A stretch of DNA of 64,000 nt from Pseudomonas sp. Irchel s3b2. GTDB lineage: Bacteria > Pseudomonadota > Gammaproteobacteria > Pseudomonadales > Pseudomonadaceae. Shown here in pieces: positions 1 to 8,521 of this stretch (position 1 is the first letter of the stretch; every line of letters begins with the position of its first letter). The stretch spans positions 62,001-126,000 of the forward strand of contig NZ_FYEB01000012.1 in assembly GCF_900187445.1 (NCBI RefSeq), read 5' to 3'. The notes under the pieces were generated by a model. It was not told the DNA's origin and did not search any database. It saw only the letters and a program-made list of their open reading frames with translations. Both the position numbers and the translations under genes were made by a program.

Positions 1-567
1 TTCTGTAGGCCTCACCCAAATCCACACGGTTAGCAAAGCCACACTGCTCAGCGCTGTCATCATCCACATTGCCATCCGCCAATTGGTGGCGTCTGCGACG
101 AGTTTGCCGACTGGGACGCCTACGACGGATGCGATCGAGATCCCTACCAAGACTCTACCAATCGCCATGCTTTCATTGCGGCCTTGAGACAGTGACTTCG
201 CGGCCAGAGCGGCGTTTGTCCAGAAAACAGCAACACCGATTCCTCCTAGTACGCGACCAATGAGGATGATGTAGTAGTCGCTAAAGACTGCTGAAATCCC
301 ATTCCCGAGAACAAGTGCCACGCACGCGGCGATGAGAAGGGATCGTTTGGAGGCTCGGTGTGCTAGCACACCAATGATGGGCGCGCTGATGCCCATGCCT
401 AAAGCAAAAGCTGTCACGAGTCCACTCGCTGCACCGATAGTGATGGCGAGCGACGTAGCAATTTGAGGCAGTAGGCCTGCGACTATAAATTCAGAGGAGA
501 GCATTACAAATGCCGTGAAGGTCAGCGCATAGACCCTGGGGTTAATCGTGCTGCGATCTTGTGTCAT
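1..567 (-). CDS. MFS transporter, DHA1-like drug/sugar efflux type (3' end cut by window edge)
   Basis: The reading frame is open from ATG at 567 down to base 1, so 189 codons of the N-terminal half are visible and the C-terminus lies outside the window. The protein starts MTQDRSTINPRVYALTFTAF and has hydrophobic helices with the AraJ/YdhP-like pattern: SEFIVAGLLPQIA in helix 1, and GRVLGGIGVAVFW and GRVLVGISIASVVGVPVG around helices 4-5. MFS members of this type export drugs or sugars across the inner membrane by proton exchange; the substrate here is unknown. No strong Shine-Dalgarno sequence precedes the start. The esterase upstream (746-1672) is on the same strand, but a strong hairpin between them suggests separate transcripts. 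Confidence 0.85.
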   Translation of the reverse strand, partial: MTQDRSTINPRVYALTFTAFVMLSSEFIVAGLLPQIATSLAITIGAASGLVTAFALGMGISAPIIGVLAHRASKRSLLIAACVALVLGNGISAVFSDYYIILIGRVLGGIGVAVFWTNAALAAKSLSQGRNESMAIGRVLVGISIASVVGVPVGKLVADATNWRMAMWMMTALSSVALLTVWIWVRPTE

Positions 568-700
568 CGGAAAACCATCTTCTGAGTTCAGTGGACACGA
601 CCTGCCAAGAAGGGGCGTCTGGTGAAATTCGATCGGGTTGGGCGGGGCGCTTGCTCAGGTTTTTTGAATAGCCTGATGAAGCTTTTATAGAAACAGGATG

Positions 701-742
701 AGCAGAACCGCGACAGCCACAAAGCTATCGCGGTTGTTCTGC
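701..742 (-). terminator. long inverted repeat downstream of the esterase gene
   Basis: A long imperfect hairpin (GCAGAACCGCGA paired with TCGCGGTTGTTCTGC around a short loop) begins just past the esterase stop codon. It looks like a terminator for the minus-strand esterase gene, though the T-tract on that strand is poor. Confidence 0.5.
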
Positions 743-745
743 GTT

Positions 746-1672
746 TTAGCGGTTCGCGTCGGCCAAGCCTGCCTCGATGAAGCGAACGGAACTCTCCATA
801 GCCTGCTGACCTTCTGGCAGCATGGTGGCGTAGAAGTGCCAGGCGTGGAACATCGCGGGCCATACTTCCAGGTTCACGCGAACGCGGTTATCAGCCAGGT
901 GAGTTGCAAGGCGCATTGCATCACTCAACATCAGCTCGTTCTCGCCGATCTGCACCAAGATTGGTGGAAGGCCGGTGACGTCCGCGAACACAGGTGAGGC
1001 CAGAGGATGATTGGCCAATGTGTCGCCTAGGAATGCTCTGGCGAGGATGTCCAAGACAGGCTTGGAGTTCAGAGGATCCAGACCTTCACGGTTGCTCATG
1101 GAAGCACCGGTGTGTTCAAGGTTCGCCCATGGTGAGATGGAGGAGCCAACCGCAGGCAATGGAAGCCCTTTCGATTTAGCCGCGACCATGACGCTGACAA
1201 CCATTGCGCCGCCAGCCGACTCGCCAGAGAACGCAATTTTGTTAGCCGGGATTTTCTGCTCAAGCAACCATTCGTAAGCGCGCAATGTGTCGTTAATAGA
1301 GGCTGGAAACTTGTGCTCAGGAGCGAGGCGGTAGTCCGGCATGTACACACGAGCACCGAGCATTTTCGCGTAGTTGCCGCCGATACCGTGGTAGCCGTCT
1401 GGACGACCTACAATGTAGGCGCCGCCGTGGATGTACATCACGACCGCGTCGGTTTTGATCTCGTCCGGAGTAACCAGTGTGCCGGGTACGCCACCCATGT
1501 CGACTGCTTCGAATTTAACGCCAGCTGGCGCTGGATTTTGCGCGAGCATTTTTGCGTAAGAGTCGCGGATGTCGCTCATTTTTGTGGTGGTATCGATTCC
1601 CTTAAGAACGGGTACCAGATCGCTAAGGCTGTTGGCCCAGGTTTGGACGGCTGCTTGGACTTTAGTGTTCAT
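746..1672 (-). CDS. alpha/beta hydrolase, HSL-type esterase/lipase
   Basis: This 308-residue protein belongs to the hormone-sensitive-lipase (family IV) esterases, cytoplasmic hydrolases of carboxylic esters. The oxyanion-hole motif HGGAY is at residues 82-86, DYRLAPE at 113-119, and the nucleophile elbow GESAGG at 150-155, making Ser152 the nucleophile. The acid lies in the GENELMLSDA stretch near residue 250 and the catalytic His in MFHAWHF close to the C-terminus. The length is normal for the family. The gene is transcribed away from the LysR gene at 1794, the usual layout for a LysR regulator and its target, so regulation by that LysR is likely. The natural ester is unknown. Confidence 0.9.
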   Translation of the reverse strand: MNTKVQAAVQTWANSLSDLVPVLKGIDTTTKMSDIRDSYAKMLAQNPAPAGVKFEAVDMGGVPGTLVTPDEIKTDAVVMYIHGGAYIVGRPDGYHGIGGNYAKMLGARVYMPDYRLAPEHKFPASINDTLRAYEWLLEQKIPANKIAFSGESAGGAMVVSVMVAAKSKGLPLPAVGSSISPWANLEHTGASMSNREGLDPLNSKPVLDILARAFLGDTLANHPLASPVFADVTGLPPILVQIGENELMLSDAMRLATHLADNRVRVNLEVWPAMFHAWHFYATMLPEGQQAMESSVRFIEAGLADANR

Positions 1673-1700
1673 AATGACCTCAATTGATCGTTGGGAGTGG

Positions 1701-1748
1701 ATTAGCTAATTGAGATACTATGCTTAGTATTGGGGAATAGGGTTCCCC
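1701..1748. promoter_or_regulatory. palindrome cluster in the esterase/LysR divergent region
   Basis: Three dyads lie in the 121-bp divergent region: a perfect ATTAGCTAAT at 1701-1710, ATACTA-N4-TAGTAT at 1715-1730, and GGGGAA-N5-TTCCCC at 1732-1748. Such dyads are typical of LysR binding sites, and the flanking gene makes this the obvious candidate operator. Which dyad is bound cannot be told from sequence. Confidence 0.45.
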
Positions 1749-1793
1749 ATAACAGGTGCTAAGCCGCCCGAACGTTGAGACCACTGAGGCCGT

Positions 1794-2732
1794 ATGGAAC
1801 TCCATAACCTGAATGATATCGCCGCGTTTGTAAGCTCGGTAAACGCGGGAAGCTTCACTGCGGCGGCAAAGCAACTTGGCCTCACGCGCTCTGCGGTGGG
1901 GAAGTCGATAGTCAGGCTCGAGGCTCGTTTACAGGTACGTCTACTGAATCGCACCACTCGTAGTTTGAGCATGACCGATGACGGCCAGGTTCTTTATGAG
2001 CGCTGTGTGGGCGTGCTTCAGGATCTGGATGACGTGGAGGATGCCCTTGCGTTTCGTCGTTCGACACCCAGTGGGCGACTGCGGATGAGTCTGCCGGTTG
2101 CGTTGGGCAGACTTCATGTCCTTCAGCACATTGAGTGCTGTCTTAAGGATTGGCCCTCCCTGAGCGTCGATATCACCTTTTCCGACAGGCTGGTCGATCT
2201 GATCGATGAGGGGTTTGATTTGGCCATGCGCATCGGGCCACCCAAGGAAGACTCTCGGTTGCTCACGCGCACGGTGGCCTTCCAACAAATGATTACCTGC
2301 GCTTCACCCAAGTATCTGGCTGAGCATGCCGAGCCTAAAACGCCTGAGGATTTATCCGAGCACCAGTGCCTGCATTTCGTGAGCGGTGGGAGATTGCTTC
2401 CTTGGAATTTTCGAGTGAATGGGAGCTCCGTGCCCGTTACTCATGGCGGAAGGCTACAGATGGACAGTGCTGAGTCATTGCACCAGTCAGCTGTCGCTGG
2501 CCTGGGCATCGCGACTCTTCCTTCCTATGTGGTAAATGACGATTTGAGGAACGGTAAACTCGTTCAATTGCTCGCAGAGTATGCAGAGGCCGCAGAGCCT
2601 ATTCGGGTGATTTACCCTAGCAAGCGGCACCTCTCTCCAAAAATTCGGCTCTTCATCGATAAGCTCGTGGAGGCTTGGTCACCTTGCCCACCATGGGAAC
2701 AGCATTCAGTGGAAGGCACTCACTCAACTTGA
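1794..2732 (+). CDS. LysR family transcriptional regulator
   Basis: A 312-residue LysR-type regulator. The winged HTH occupies residues 1-60 (SFTAAAKQLGLTRSAVGKSI, then LEARLQVRLLNRTTRSLSMT), followed by a periplasmic-binding-protein-like effector domain from about residue 90. The start ATG has GAGG seven bases upstream. The C-terminal stretch VIYPSKRHLSPKIRLFIDKL is typical of the LysR subgroup seen beside small oxidoreductase and hydrolase genes. It is divergent from the esterase gene and probably controls it and itself. The effector is unknown. Confidence 0.93.
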   Translation: MELHNLNDIAAFVSSVNAGSFTAAAKQLGLTRSAVGKSIVRLEARLQVRLLNRTTRSLSMTDDGQVLYERCVGVLQDLDDVEDALAFRRSTPSGRLRMSLPVALGRLHVLQHIECCLKDWPSLSVDITFSDRLVDLIDEGFDLAMRIGPPKEDSRLLTRTVAFQQMITCASPKYLAEHAEPKTPEDLSEHQCLHFVSGGRLLPWNFRVNGSSVPVTHGGRLQMDSAESLHQSAVAGLGIATLPSYVVNDDLRNGKLVQLLAEYAEAAEPIRVIYPSKRHLSPKIRLFIDKLVEAWSPCPPWEQHSVEGTHST

Positions 2733-3002
2733 CCCGCGAGCGAGGCACGGGCGGCTGGTCGATGCCAGGCTTATGCGTCGGATATTCATCTCACTCGGGC
2801 TTCGACTTCCAGGCGTTGGGCATTGCTTCCAAATTCCGCGCATCTGCCATATGAGTTAGTGTCTCGGAGGCCGACTGCACCCGTGGTTTCCACCTCCTCA
2901 ATATGATTGGCGCAGATGCTCATAACTGTGGAAGCGTTCACCACCGCTCGGTTTTCTAGGCGCTGCTGGCCTTCCTTAGACAGGAAGTGACCGCGCAGAC
3001 GC

Positions 3003-3044
3003 TTGACAGCGGTCAAATATCCGAATAAAAATGAAGCGCTTCAT
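3003..3044 (+). promoter_or_regulatory. promoter with overlapping LacI-type operator
   Basis: TTGACA at 3003-3008 and TAAAAA at 3026-3031 make a -35/-10 pair with 17-bp spacing. The perfect 14-bp palindrome ATGAAGCGCTTCAT (3031-3044) sits on the expected transcription start. A central CpG inside an AAGCGCTT core is typical of LacI-family operators. The only LacI gene in the window lies at the end of the run of genes downstream (6524-7540), so autoregulated repression of the SDR-GldA-cyclase-LacI group is inferred. Confidence 0.65.
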
Positions 3045-3409
3045 AAACATTTCTTTCGAGAATAAATACAAAAACTAGAGTCGGGAGCAGATCACTAATG
3101 TTGTTGGCTTTTGCCCGCGAGCTGTGGACGTGAAACGATTCATATTTGCCATTTTCTTATGGCAAGTCTGGAGATCATGATGGTCACTTCATCATTAGCC
3201 TGCGCTCGTTCAAGCACGCGGGTAGCCCTCGTCATTCTCTTATCTAAAGTCAGCGCCCGCTCCGGCACGGGTGCACTGGCTTCACCACACAAATCTCCTA
3301 AAACCACCCGCTTACATGAGCCCGAAATTTTCGGTCAACCAATGCGGCACCGGAGGTGTGTGAGCATCACCGCGTCTTGTTTCTGCTTTTTCAGCGCGGG
3401 GAATTTGGC
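3045..3409 (+). other. long untranslated leader ahead of the SDR gene
   Basis: About 365 bases separate the operator from the SDR start. Short frames run through it, but none has both a good ribosome binding site and a recognisable product. A tiny frame beginning ATGTTGTTGGCTTTTGCC at 3097, behind GGGAGCAG, could be a leader peptide, but nothing else supports it. Confidence 0.3.
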
Positions 3410-4180
3410 ATGACGAATCTTCGACATTCAGGACGCACAGTCCTCATTACCGGGGCGGGGGGAGGCATCGGTGCCGCGATCGCCCGGCTGTACTGCCAGG
3501 AGGGCGCGCGGGTTGCCCTGTTAGATTTCGACGAACAGGCAGTTTCCGAGCTTTCCCGGCAACTCATTGCTGCCGGCCATGGGGTGGCCTGGGCGAAAGC
3601 TGACGTATCAGACTTTGCACAATGCAGTCGAGCCTGTCTTGAGTTTAGCGAGCAGCTCGGCCCAATCGACACCTTGATTAACAATGCAGGTATTTCACCT
3701 AAACACGAGGGCGCACCAGCGCCGATTTGGGAAATGGATCCTCAGGAATGGGATCGCGTCGTTGGCATCAACCTGACAGGCTCGTTCAACCTAGTCAGAG
3801 CTCTCGCACCGGGGATGGTCGAGCGCCGTTTTGGAAGAATAGTGTGCATGTCTTCTGTTGCTGGCAGCGCATATCTCCCTATCGTCGCGGCGCATTACAG
3901 CGCCACGAAAGCCGCAATTATCGGTTTTACCCGTCACCTGGCAGGTGAGCTCGGGCCCTATGGGATTACGGCAAACGCGCTGGCTCCGGGACGCATCGAA
4001 ACGCCGCTTCTAAAAACAGTTTCTGCGCAAGCAAACCAGGCAGTCGTTGATGAGACTCCGTTGGGCCGTCTTGGAACACCGCTTGAGGTAGCCAAAGCAG
4101 CATGCTTTTTGACTTCCAACGACAGCGACTTCATCACGGGCCAAGTCGTGGATGTGGCAGGTGGCTGGTTGATGCGCTGA
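3410..4180 (+). CDS. short-chain dehydrogenase/reductase (SDR)
   Basis: A classical SDR of 256 residues that oxidises or reduces an alcohol/ketone with NAD(P). The cofactor motif TGAGGGIG is near the N-terminus, LINNAG follows in the middle, the catalytic Ser is in MSSVAGS, and the YSATK motif carries catalytic Tyr and Lys. LLDFDEQ after beta-2 has an acidic residue, favouring NAD(H). The chosen ATG at 3410 has GGGGAA upstream; an upstream in-frame start at 3356 would add a tail unlike the family. It is the first gene of a LacI-controlled group with a GldA-like dehydrogenase and a cyclase-family hydrolase, so a polyol or sugar derivative is a likely substrate. Confidence 0.9.
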   Translation: MTNLRHSGRTVLITGAGGGIGAAIARLYCQEGARVALLDFDEQAVSELSRQLIAAGHGVAWAKADVSDFAQCSRACLEFSEQLGPIDTLINNAGISPKHEGAPAPIWEMDPQEWDRVVGINLTGSFNLVRALAPGMVERRFGRIVCMSSVAGSAYLPIVAAHYSATKAAIIGFTRHLAGELGPYGITANALAPGRIETPLLKTVSAQANQAVVDETPLGRLGTPLEVAKAACFLTSNDSDFITGQVVDVAGGWLMR

Positions 4181-4245
4181 TCCAGCCGGGCTCCGTATTC
4201 AACGTAACGATTTATCTCACGGTTTTTTCAGCAGCGGGTGATGGC

Positions 4246-5337
4246 ATGGTTCGAACAATGGGTTTTCCTGGCCGATACGAGCAAGGGCCAGGCGCGCTAA
4301 AGCAGCTTGGTAGAATCCTTTCGGATATGGGGCAATCGCGCCCTTTGGTGTTGTGCGACGAGTTCGTCTCGAGGCACCTGTGGCCTGAGGTCGGGAATGC
4401 ATTGTCAGAGCATGGCATCGAGGCGAGCAGTATCGTTTTTCCTGGTGAATGCACCAAAGCGGCAATTGCGTCTCTCTGTGAGAGATCAGCAGATTACAGG
4501 CCAGACACCATCATCGCTTTGGGCGGGGGTAAGACAATTGACACGGCTAAAGGGATGGCCGTCCAGCTCAACGTTCCGATCGTCGTATGCCCGACGATCG
4601 CGTCGAGCGATGCCCCGACCAGCCGATTGATTGTGCTCTACGACGAAGCGCATAAGGTCGTCGGTGTCGAATATTTGAATATGAACCCTTCTGCAGTGGT
4701 CGTTGACACCGAAGTCATCGTCCGTGCGCCTGCAAGGTTTTTCGCCGCAGGTATCGGTGACGCCATCAGTAAAAAATTTGAGGCGCAGCAATGTCAGTCT
4801 GCCGGAGGCAATAACTCATTTGGTACTCCCGCGCTGAACACAGCGTTGCTGCTAACCGAAGCAGTGTTTACGACGCTCATGACCTACGGGCACAGCGCTT
4901 ACCAAGCGGTGAGCCGGCATGAAGTTAATGAAGATGTCGAGCGGGTCATTGAGGGCACCGTTCTTATCAGTGGGGTTGGATTCGAAAGTGGCGGTCTGTC
5001 GCTAGCTCACGCGCTTGTGCGAGGTCTTACGGCAATACCTGCGATCACTTCCATGCTGCATGGTGAACTGGTCGCTTTCGGAACGCTGGTGCAGATGTCC
5101 GTTGAAGAACGGCCAGATGCCGAGATTCTAGAGGTTGCTCAACTGCTGAGTGACGTAAATCTCCCAGTTACCTTGGCAGCCCTCGGTCAACCGTCACCCT
5201 TTACCGCACAGGAGTTGAACATCGTTGTCGAGGCGACGCTGGGGGCCGCGTACGCAAAAAATATGGCACCAGCACTGACCGCAGAGCGATTGATAAGAGG
5301 ACTCGCTCGCGCTAACGCGCTGGGTCAACAATTTTGA
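4246..5337 (+). CDS. gldA: glycerol dehydrogenase-like iron-type alcohol dehydrogenase
   Basis: The 363-residue protein follows E. coli GldA along its whole length and matches its size. Visible landmarks are PGRYEQGPGAL at the N-terminus, the nucleotide-binding GGGKTIDTAKG, PTIASSDAPTS, the metal-site region AAGIGDAISKKFEA, SGVGFESGGLSLAHA and MLHGELVAFGTL with its metal-binding His. GldA enzymes oxidise glycerol or related vicinal diols with NAD in the cytoplasm. The ATG at 4246 has GGGTG upstream and gives the family N-terminus; the frame extends further upstream but overlaps the SDR gene. The physiological diol is probably not glycerol itself, given the SDR and cyclase neighbours. Confidence 0.88.
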   Translation: MVRTMGFPGRYEQGPGALKQLGRILSDMGQSRPLVLCDEFVSRHLWPEVGNALSEHGIEASSIVFPGECTKAAIASLCERSADYRPDTIIALGGGKTIDTAKGMAVQLNVPIVVCPTIASSDAPTSRLIVLYDEAHKVVGVEYLNMNPSAVVVDTEVIVRAPARFFAAGIGDAISKKFEAQQCQSAGGNNSFGTPALNTALLLTEAVFTTLMTYGHSAYQAVSRHEVNEDVERVIEGTVLISGVGFESGGLSLAHALVRGLTAIPAITSMLHGELVAFGTLVQMSVEERPDAEILEVAQLLSDVNLPVTLAALGQPSPFTAQELNIVVEATLGAAYAKNMAPALTAERLIRGLARANALGQQF

Positions 5338-5397
5338 AACGAAAGCTTCGCCGCTAAACGCAGTACAGCTAATCCAAAAATAAAAGAGGCTCACAAA

Positions 5398-6360
5398 ATG
5401 ACCGACAAAAACGTTCCTCACGTGCATGACTTGCTTAAAGACTCGCCTAAAAATTGGGGTAAGTGGGGGCCGGATGATGAGGTAGGTTCACTTAATTACC
5501 TTACTGGTGTCGAGGTGCTCCAAGGCGTCAGAGAGGTCAAGCAAGGTAAGACATTCACCTTGCAGGTTCGGATGGCCGATCCTGCTGGCGACCCGGTTTG
5601 GCCAGGACGCTCGCAGTCAAAGCGCATGAATATCATGGATCGAGGTCACTACAACTGCGGTAAAGGCCCACATTTTCCAGGTTCGTACGAATTCGCCGAC
5701 GATGTGATGTTTTTTCATCTTCAAGGGTCGACTCAGTACGACGCGCTTGGGCATGTTTGGTACGACGATCAGATATGGAATGGATACAGCGCGGATACCA
5801 CAATTGGTTCGCTAGCCAAAGCAAGCGTTGCTCCTTTGGGTGAAAGAGGCATTGTTGGTCGAGGCATCCTGATCGACATGGCTCGCCACCGTGGCAAGGA
5901 AGTGCTGGATGCTGGCGAAACGTTCAACCATGAAGACCTGATGGCTGCTGCGCGGGCCCAAGGCGTAACCATCAACAAACGTGACATTCTGATCATCCGC
6001 ACTGGGTGGATCGGCTCGTTTTACAAGCGTGACCCGGAGGAGTTTTACAAAGATTTCATTGAGCCTGGACTGACCTATAGCCCGGATTTGGTGAATTGGT
6101 TTCAGGAAATGGAGATTCCGAATATCGTCACCGACACGATCGCCAATGAAGTAACGGTTGATCCGGTCTCAGGCGTCGCGTTGCCGCTGCATAACGCGCT
6201 CATGAGGAACCTTGGGATCACGCTAACTGAAATCGCCCAGCTCGATCCTTTGGCGGATGATTGCGCTGCAGACCAACAATGGACATTCCTATACACCGCC
6301 GCTCCTCTGAAGGTTGTTGGTGGAACAGGCGCGCCAGTGAATCCAATCGTAATCAAGTAG
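5398..6360 (+). CDS. cyclase family protein (PF04199, kynurenine formamidase superfamily)
   Basis: A 320-residue member of the cyclase family, metal-dependent hydrolases that open lactones or amides. The family's metal site, classically HxGTHxDxPxH, appears here as LQGSTQYDALGH around residue 110, the variant typical of the longer, less-studied cyclase-family proteins. The N-terminus NWGKWGPDDEVGSLNYLT and HNALMRNLGITLTE near the C-terminus are also family features. It follows two dehydrogenases that could make a lactone, so a lactonase role is plausible but inferred. Confidence 0.85.
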   Translation: MTDKNVPHVHDLLKDSPKNWGKWGPDDEVGSLNYLTGVEVLQGVREVKQGKTFTLQVRMADPAGDPVWPGRSQSKRMNIMDRGHYNCGKGPHFPGSYEFADDVMFFHLQGSTQYDALGHVWYDDQIWNGYSADTTIGSLAKASVAPLGERGIVGRGILIDMARHRGKEVLDAGETFNHEDLMAAARAQGVTINKRDILIIRTGWIGSFYKRDPEEFYKDFIEPGLTYSPDLVNWFQEMEIPNIVTDTIANEVTVDPVSGVALPLHNALMRNLGITLTEIAQLDPLADDCAADQQWTFLYTAAPLKVVGGTGAPVNPIVIK

Positions 6361-6372
6361 GTGTAGTAGGAG

Positions 6373-6394
6373 GGGGAGCAAAACGATGCTCCCC
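6373..6394 (+). terminator. hairpin after the cyclase-family gene
   Basis: An 8-bp stem GGGGAGCA/TGCTCCCC with a 6-base loop lies just past the stop. The T-tract is weak, so it may be partial termination before the LacI gene. Confidence 0.5.
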
Positions 6395-6523
6395 TTCAGA
6401 TTTTGATCTGGAGTCACACGCCTCCCGGATATGTCGCTGTTAGCTTATTATCCTGTGCGCAAACCGAGGGCCGTTTCTGACAGTCCTGTCTAAGACGCCT
6501 AGACCTAGGATGCTAACTCTTCA

Positions 6524-7540
6524 ATGAAAAAAATCGAGAAACCGAAGCTCAAGGATGTAGCTGATTTGGCAGGGGTGTCGATGGGCAGTGCATCTAGGGC
6601 GTTGGCTGTGCCCCACCTGGTAAAACCTGCGACGCTTGCCAAAGTTAAAGCGGCTGTTCTTGAGCTCGGTTACGTGCGGGATGGCGCCGCGCGCGCTTTG
6701 GCGTCGAGACGCACGCACAGTATCGGTGCTGTTTTTCCTACCTTTAACAATCCGGCCTTCGCAGAAGCAGTGCAAGCCTTGCAGCTTAGACTCACAGAGC
6801 TGGGGTATCACCTGATTATTTCGTCTCACGAGTACGACCAAGCGCAGGAACTGGTCAACGTAAGAAACATGATTGAAAGAGGTGTGGAGGGCCTTCTGCT
6901 GGTAGGTACCGAGCATAGTCCTGCAACCTATGAAGCCCTGACCGCTGCGCAATGTCCATTTATCCTCATGTGGTCGCTCGACGGCACGCATGATCATTAC
7001 TGCGTTGGGTTCAGTAATGAAGAGGGTGGCAGGTTAATCGCCAAACACCTGGTTAGCCTCGGTCATGAAAGTGTGGCCATGATCAGTGGTGTGGTTTCGC
7101 ACAACGAGCGTGCGAAATACCGGTTGAAAGGTATTACCGGTCAGTTACTTGAATCCGGGATTGATCTTTCCAGTGAGCGAGTCGTGGAGCAGCCATTCAC
7201 GATTGAGGGAGGTCGCGCGGGTTTGCGCATCGCGATGGAACTGGAGCCCAGGCCTACCGCCATCGTCTGTAGCACTGACGTGACATGTATTGGAGCTTTG
7301 GCAGAGGCCCGAGCCATGGGAATCGATGTGCCTAAAGATCTGTCTATCAGCGGATTCGACGATATCGAATTCGCTGCTGCATGCGTTCCTGCACTCACGA
7401 CTGTCAGGGTGCCAACCTCAAAAATTGGCATTAGCAGTGCCAACAATATTGTGGCTTTAATCGAGGGGCGCCCGTTGGCCCGCCGTGAGCGCATTCAAAT
7501 CGAACTCGTTGTCCGGGATAGCACAGCGCCACGGCGTTAG
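6524..7540 (+). CDS. LacI family transcriptional repressor
   Basis: A 338-residue LacI/GalR regulator. The N-terminal HTH is in residues 7-50 (LKDVADLAGVSMGSASRALA, then the hinge-helix region), followed by a sugar-binding-protein-like domain with SIGAVFPTFNNPAFAEAVQ and, near the C-terminus, SISGFDDIEFAAACVPALTT. It is the last gene of the plus-strand group and probably binds the palindrome at 3031-3044. The ligand is likely a sugar, polyol or a pathway intermediate. Confidence 0.93.
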   Translation: MKKIEKPKLKDVADLAGVSMGSASRALAVPHLVKPATLAKVKAAVLELGYVRDGAARALASRRTHSIGAVFPTFNNPAFAEAVQALQLRLTELGYHLIISSHEYDQAQELVNVRNMIERGVEGLLLVGTEHSPATYEALTAAQCPFILMWSLDGTHDHYCVGFSNEEGGRLIAKHLVSLGHESVAMISGVVSHNERAKYRLKGITGQLLESGIDLSSERVVEQPFTIEGGRAGLRIAMELEPRPTAIVCSTDVTCIGALAEARAMGIDVPKDLSISGFDDIEFAAACVPALTTVRVPTSKIGISSANNIVALIEGRPLARRERIQIELVVRDSTAPRR

Positions 7541-7573
7541 GATCGTATGAGACATGGCTCCAGTGATTACACT

Positions 7574-8521
7574 TTAGAGTTCTGGAGCCTCGTTTGCGTT
7601 GAACCAGCCGGGCCTGTATTCGCTCCAGGTTAATTGCCAGAACCCCTCGTATTTGCGCCTCAAGCGCATTCGGTAGTGGGCTCCGTAGAGTGGAGTGCCG
7701 TCCTGCGCATGCGAGTTACCGGGGATTATTCGTCCCACTAGCATTTCTGCTACACCCTGTTCCTCATCGGCTTGGACGTCCAGGACGTCGGCAAAATGTT
7801 GCATCCACGGCCAGGGACGGCGGAACTCTTTGAATGAACCGATGATTGCGTGCCGGCCTTCGATAATACCCATGGGTTGGAAATCACCTGCTGCATCATC
7901 CGCAAAGCAGTTCGAAAGCAAATGCATGTCTGCCTGATCCAGAGCCCATGAATAGCGAGCATAGGTTTCAGCAATGGATTCGTGGGCACTTGCCGCAGGC
8001 GTTGAATGTGGGAAAGCCAGCCACGGCGAGTCTATTTCGCTGACTATGGTCGGGGCTGGATCTCCAATTCTCCAGCCGTCGTCGCCCGGCGGAAGTGTCC
8101 AGTGAGTCGCGAGTGAGTGGTCGCCGGTCACCCAGTTCAATGCGATCAAAACCCTTTCGAATTGCCAGGAGCTTGCTATTTTTTTGAGCGAGCCAGTCAC
8201 TGTCATGCCAAATCCAAAACCTTTCGACTCAGTAGCTTTGTTCATTTGGCCGTAGACATAAAAGCTAAATGCTCCGTCGGATTCTGTTGCCCCAACGTAG
8301 CGATTGGTTGCCTTCAATGACAAAGCATTAGTCTTCGCTCGATCCTGCTTGAACGCTTCGGCTATTTCGCGTCCACCTTCATGGGATGACATGTGGCTCG
8401 TTACCAGTTGGCACTTTCCTGAAAACAAGTCCTTAGTTGAATCCCAACTCCCGCTATCCCATGCGCTGAGGAAGCCGTCTATTAGATGTTGGATAGCTGC
8501 TCTATCCACTGACTTGCTCAC
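7574..8521 (-). CDS. tandem SnoaL-like (NTF2 fold) protein
   Basis: 315 residues made of two NTF2/SnoaL-like domains: residues 1-130 (AIQHLIDGFLSAWDSGSWDS, then a C-terminal strand FERVLIALNW) and about 180-315 (ESIAETYARYSWALDQADMH). SnoaL-fold proteins are small cone-shaped domains that work as dehydratases, isomerases, cyclases or simple ligand carriers; the catalytic role here is not evident. The start ATG overlaps the stop of the upstream monooxygenase gene by four bases (ATGA), implying translational coupling and a shared substrate. Confidence 0.8.
   Translation of the reverse strand: MSKSVDRAAIQHLIDGFLSAWDSGSWDSTKDLFSGKCQLVTSHMSSHEGGREIAEAFKQDRAKTNALSLKATNRYVGATESDGAFSFYVYGQMNKATESKGFGFGMTVTGSLKKIASSWQFERVLIALNWVTGDHSLATHWTLPPGDDGWRIGDPAPTIVSEIDSPWLAFPHSTPAASAHESIAETYARYSWALDQADMHLLSNCFADDAAGDFQPMGIIEGRHAIIGSFKEFRRPWPWMQHFADVLDVQADEEQGVAEMLVGRIIPGNSHAQDGTPLYGAHYRMRLRRKYEGFWQLTWSEYRPGWFNANEAPEL

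Noticed and set aside
2786..3016. A 76-residue minus-strand frame after the first LysR gene
   Set aside because: No recognised family and no good ribosome site; it may be a decayed gene end, but I cannot support it as a gene.
3111..3413. A 100-residue plus-strand frame in the SDR leader
   Set aside because: Composition is not protein-like, there is no ribosome site, and it runs into the SDR gene in another frame.
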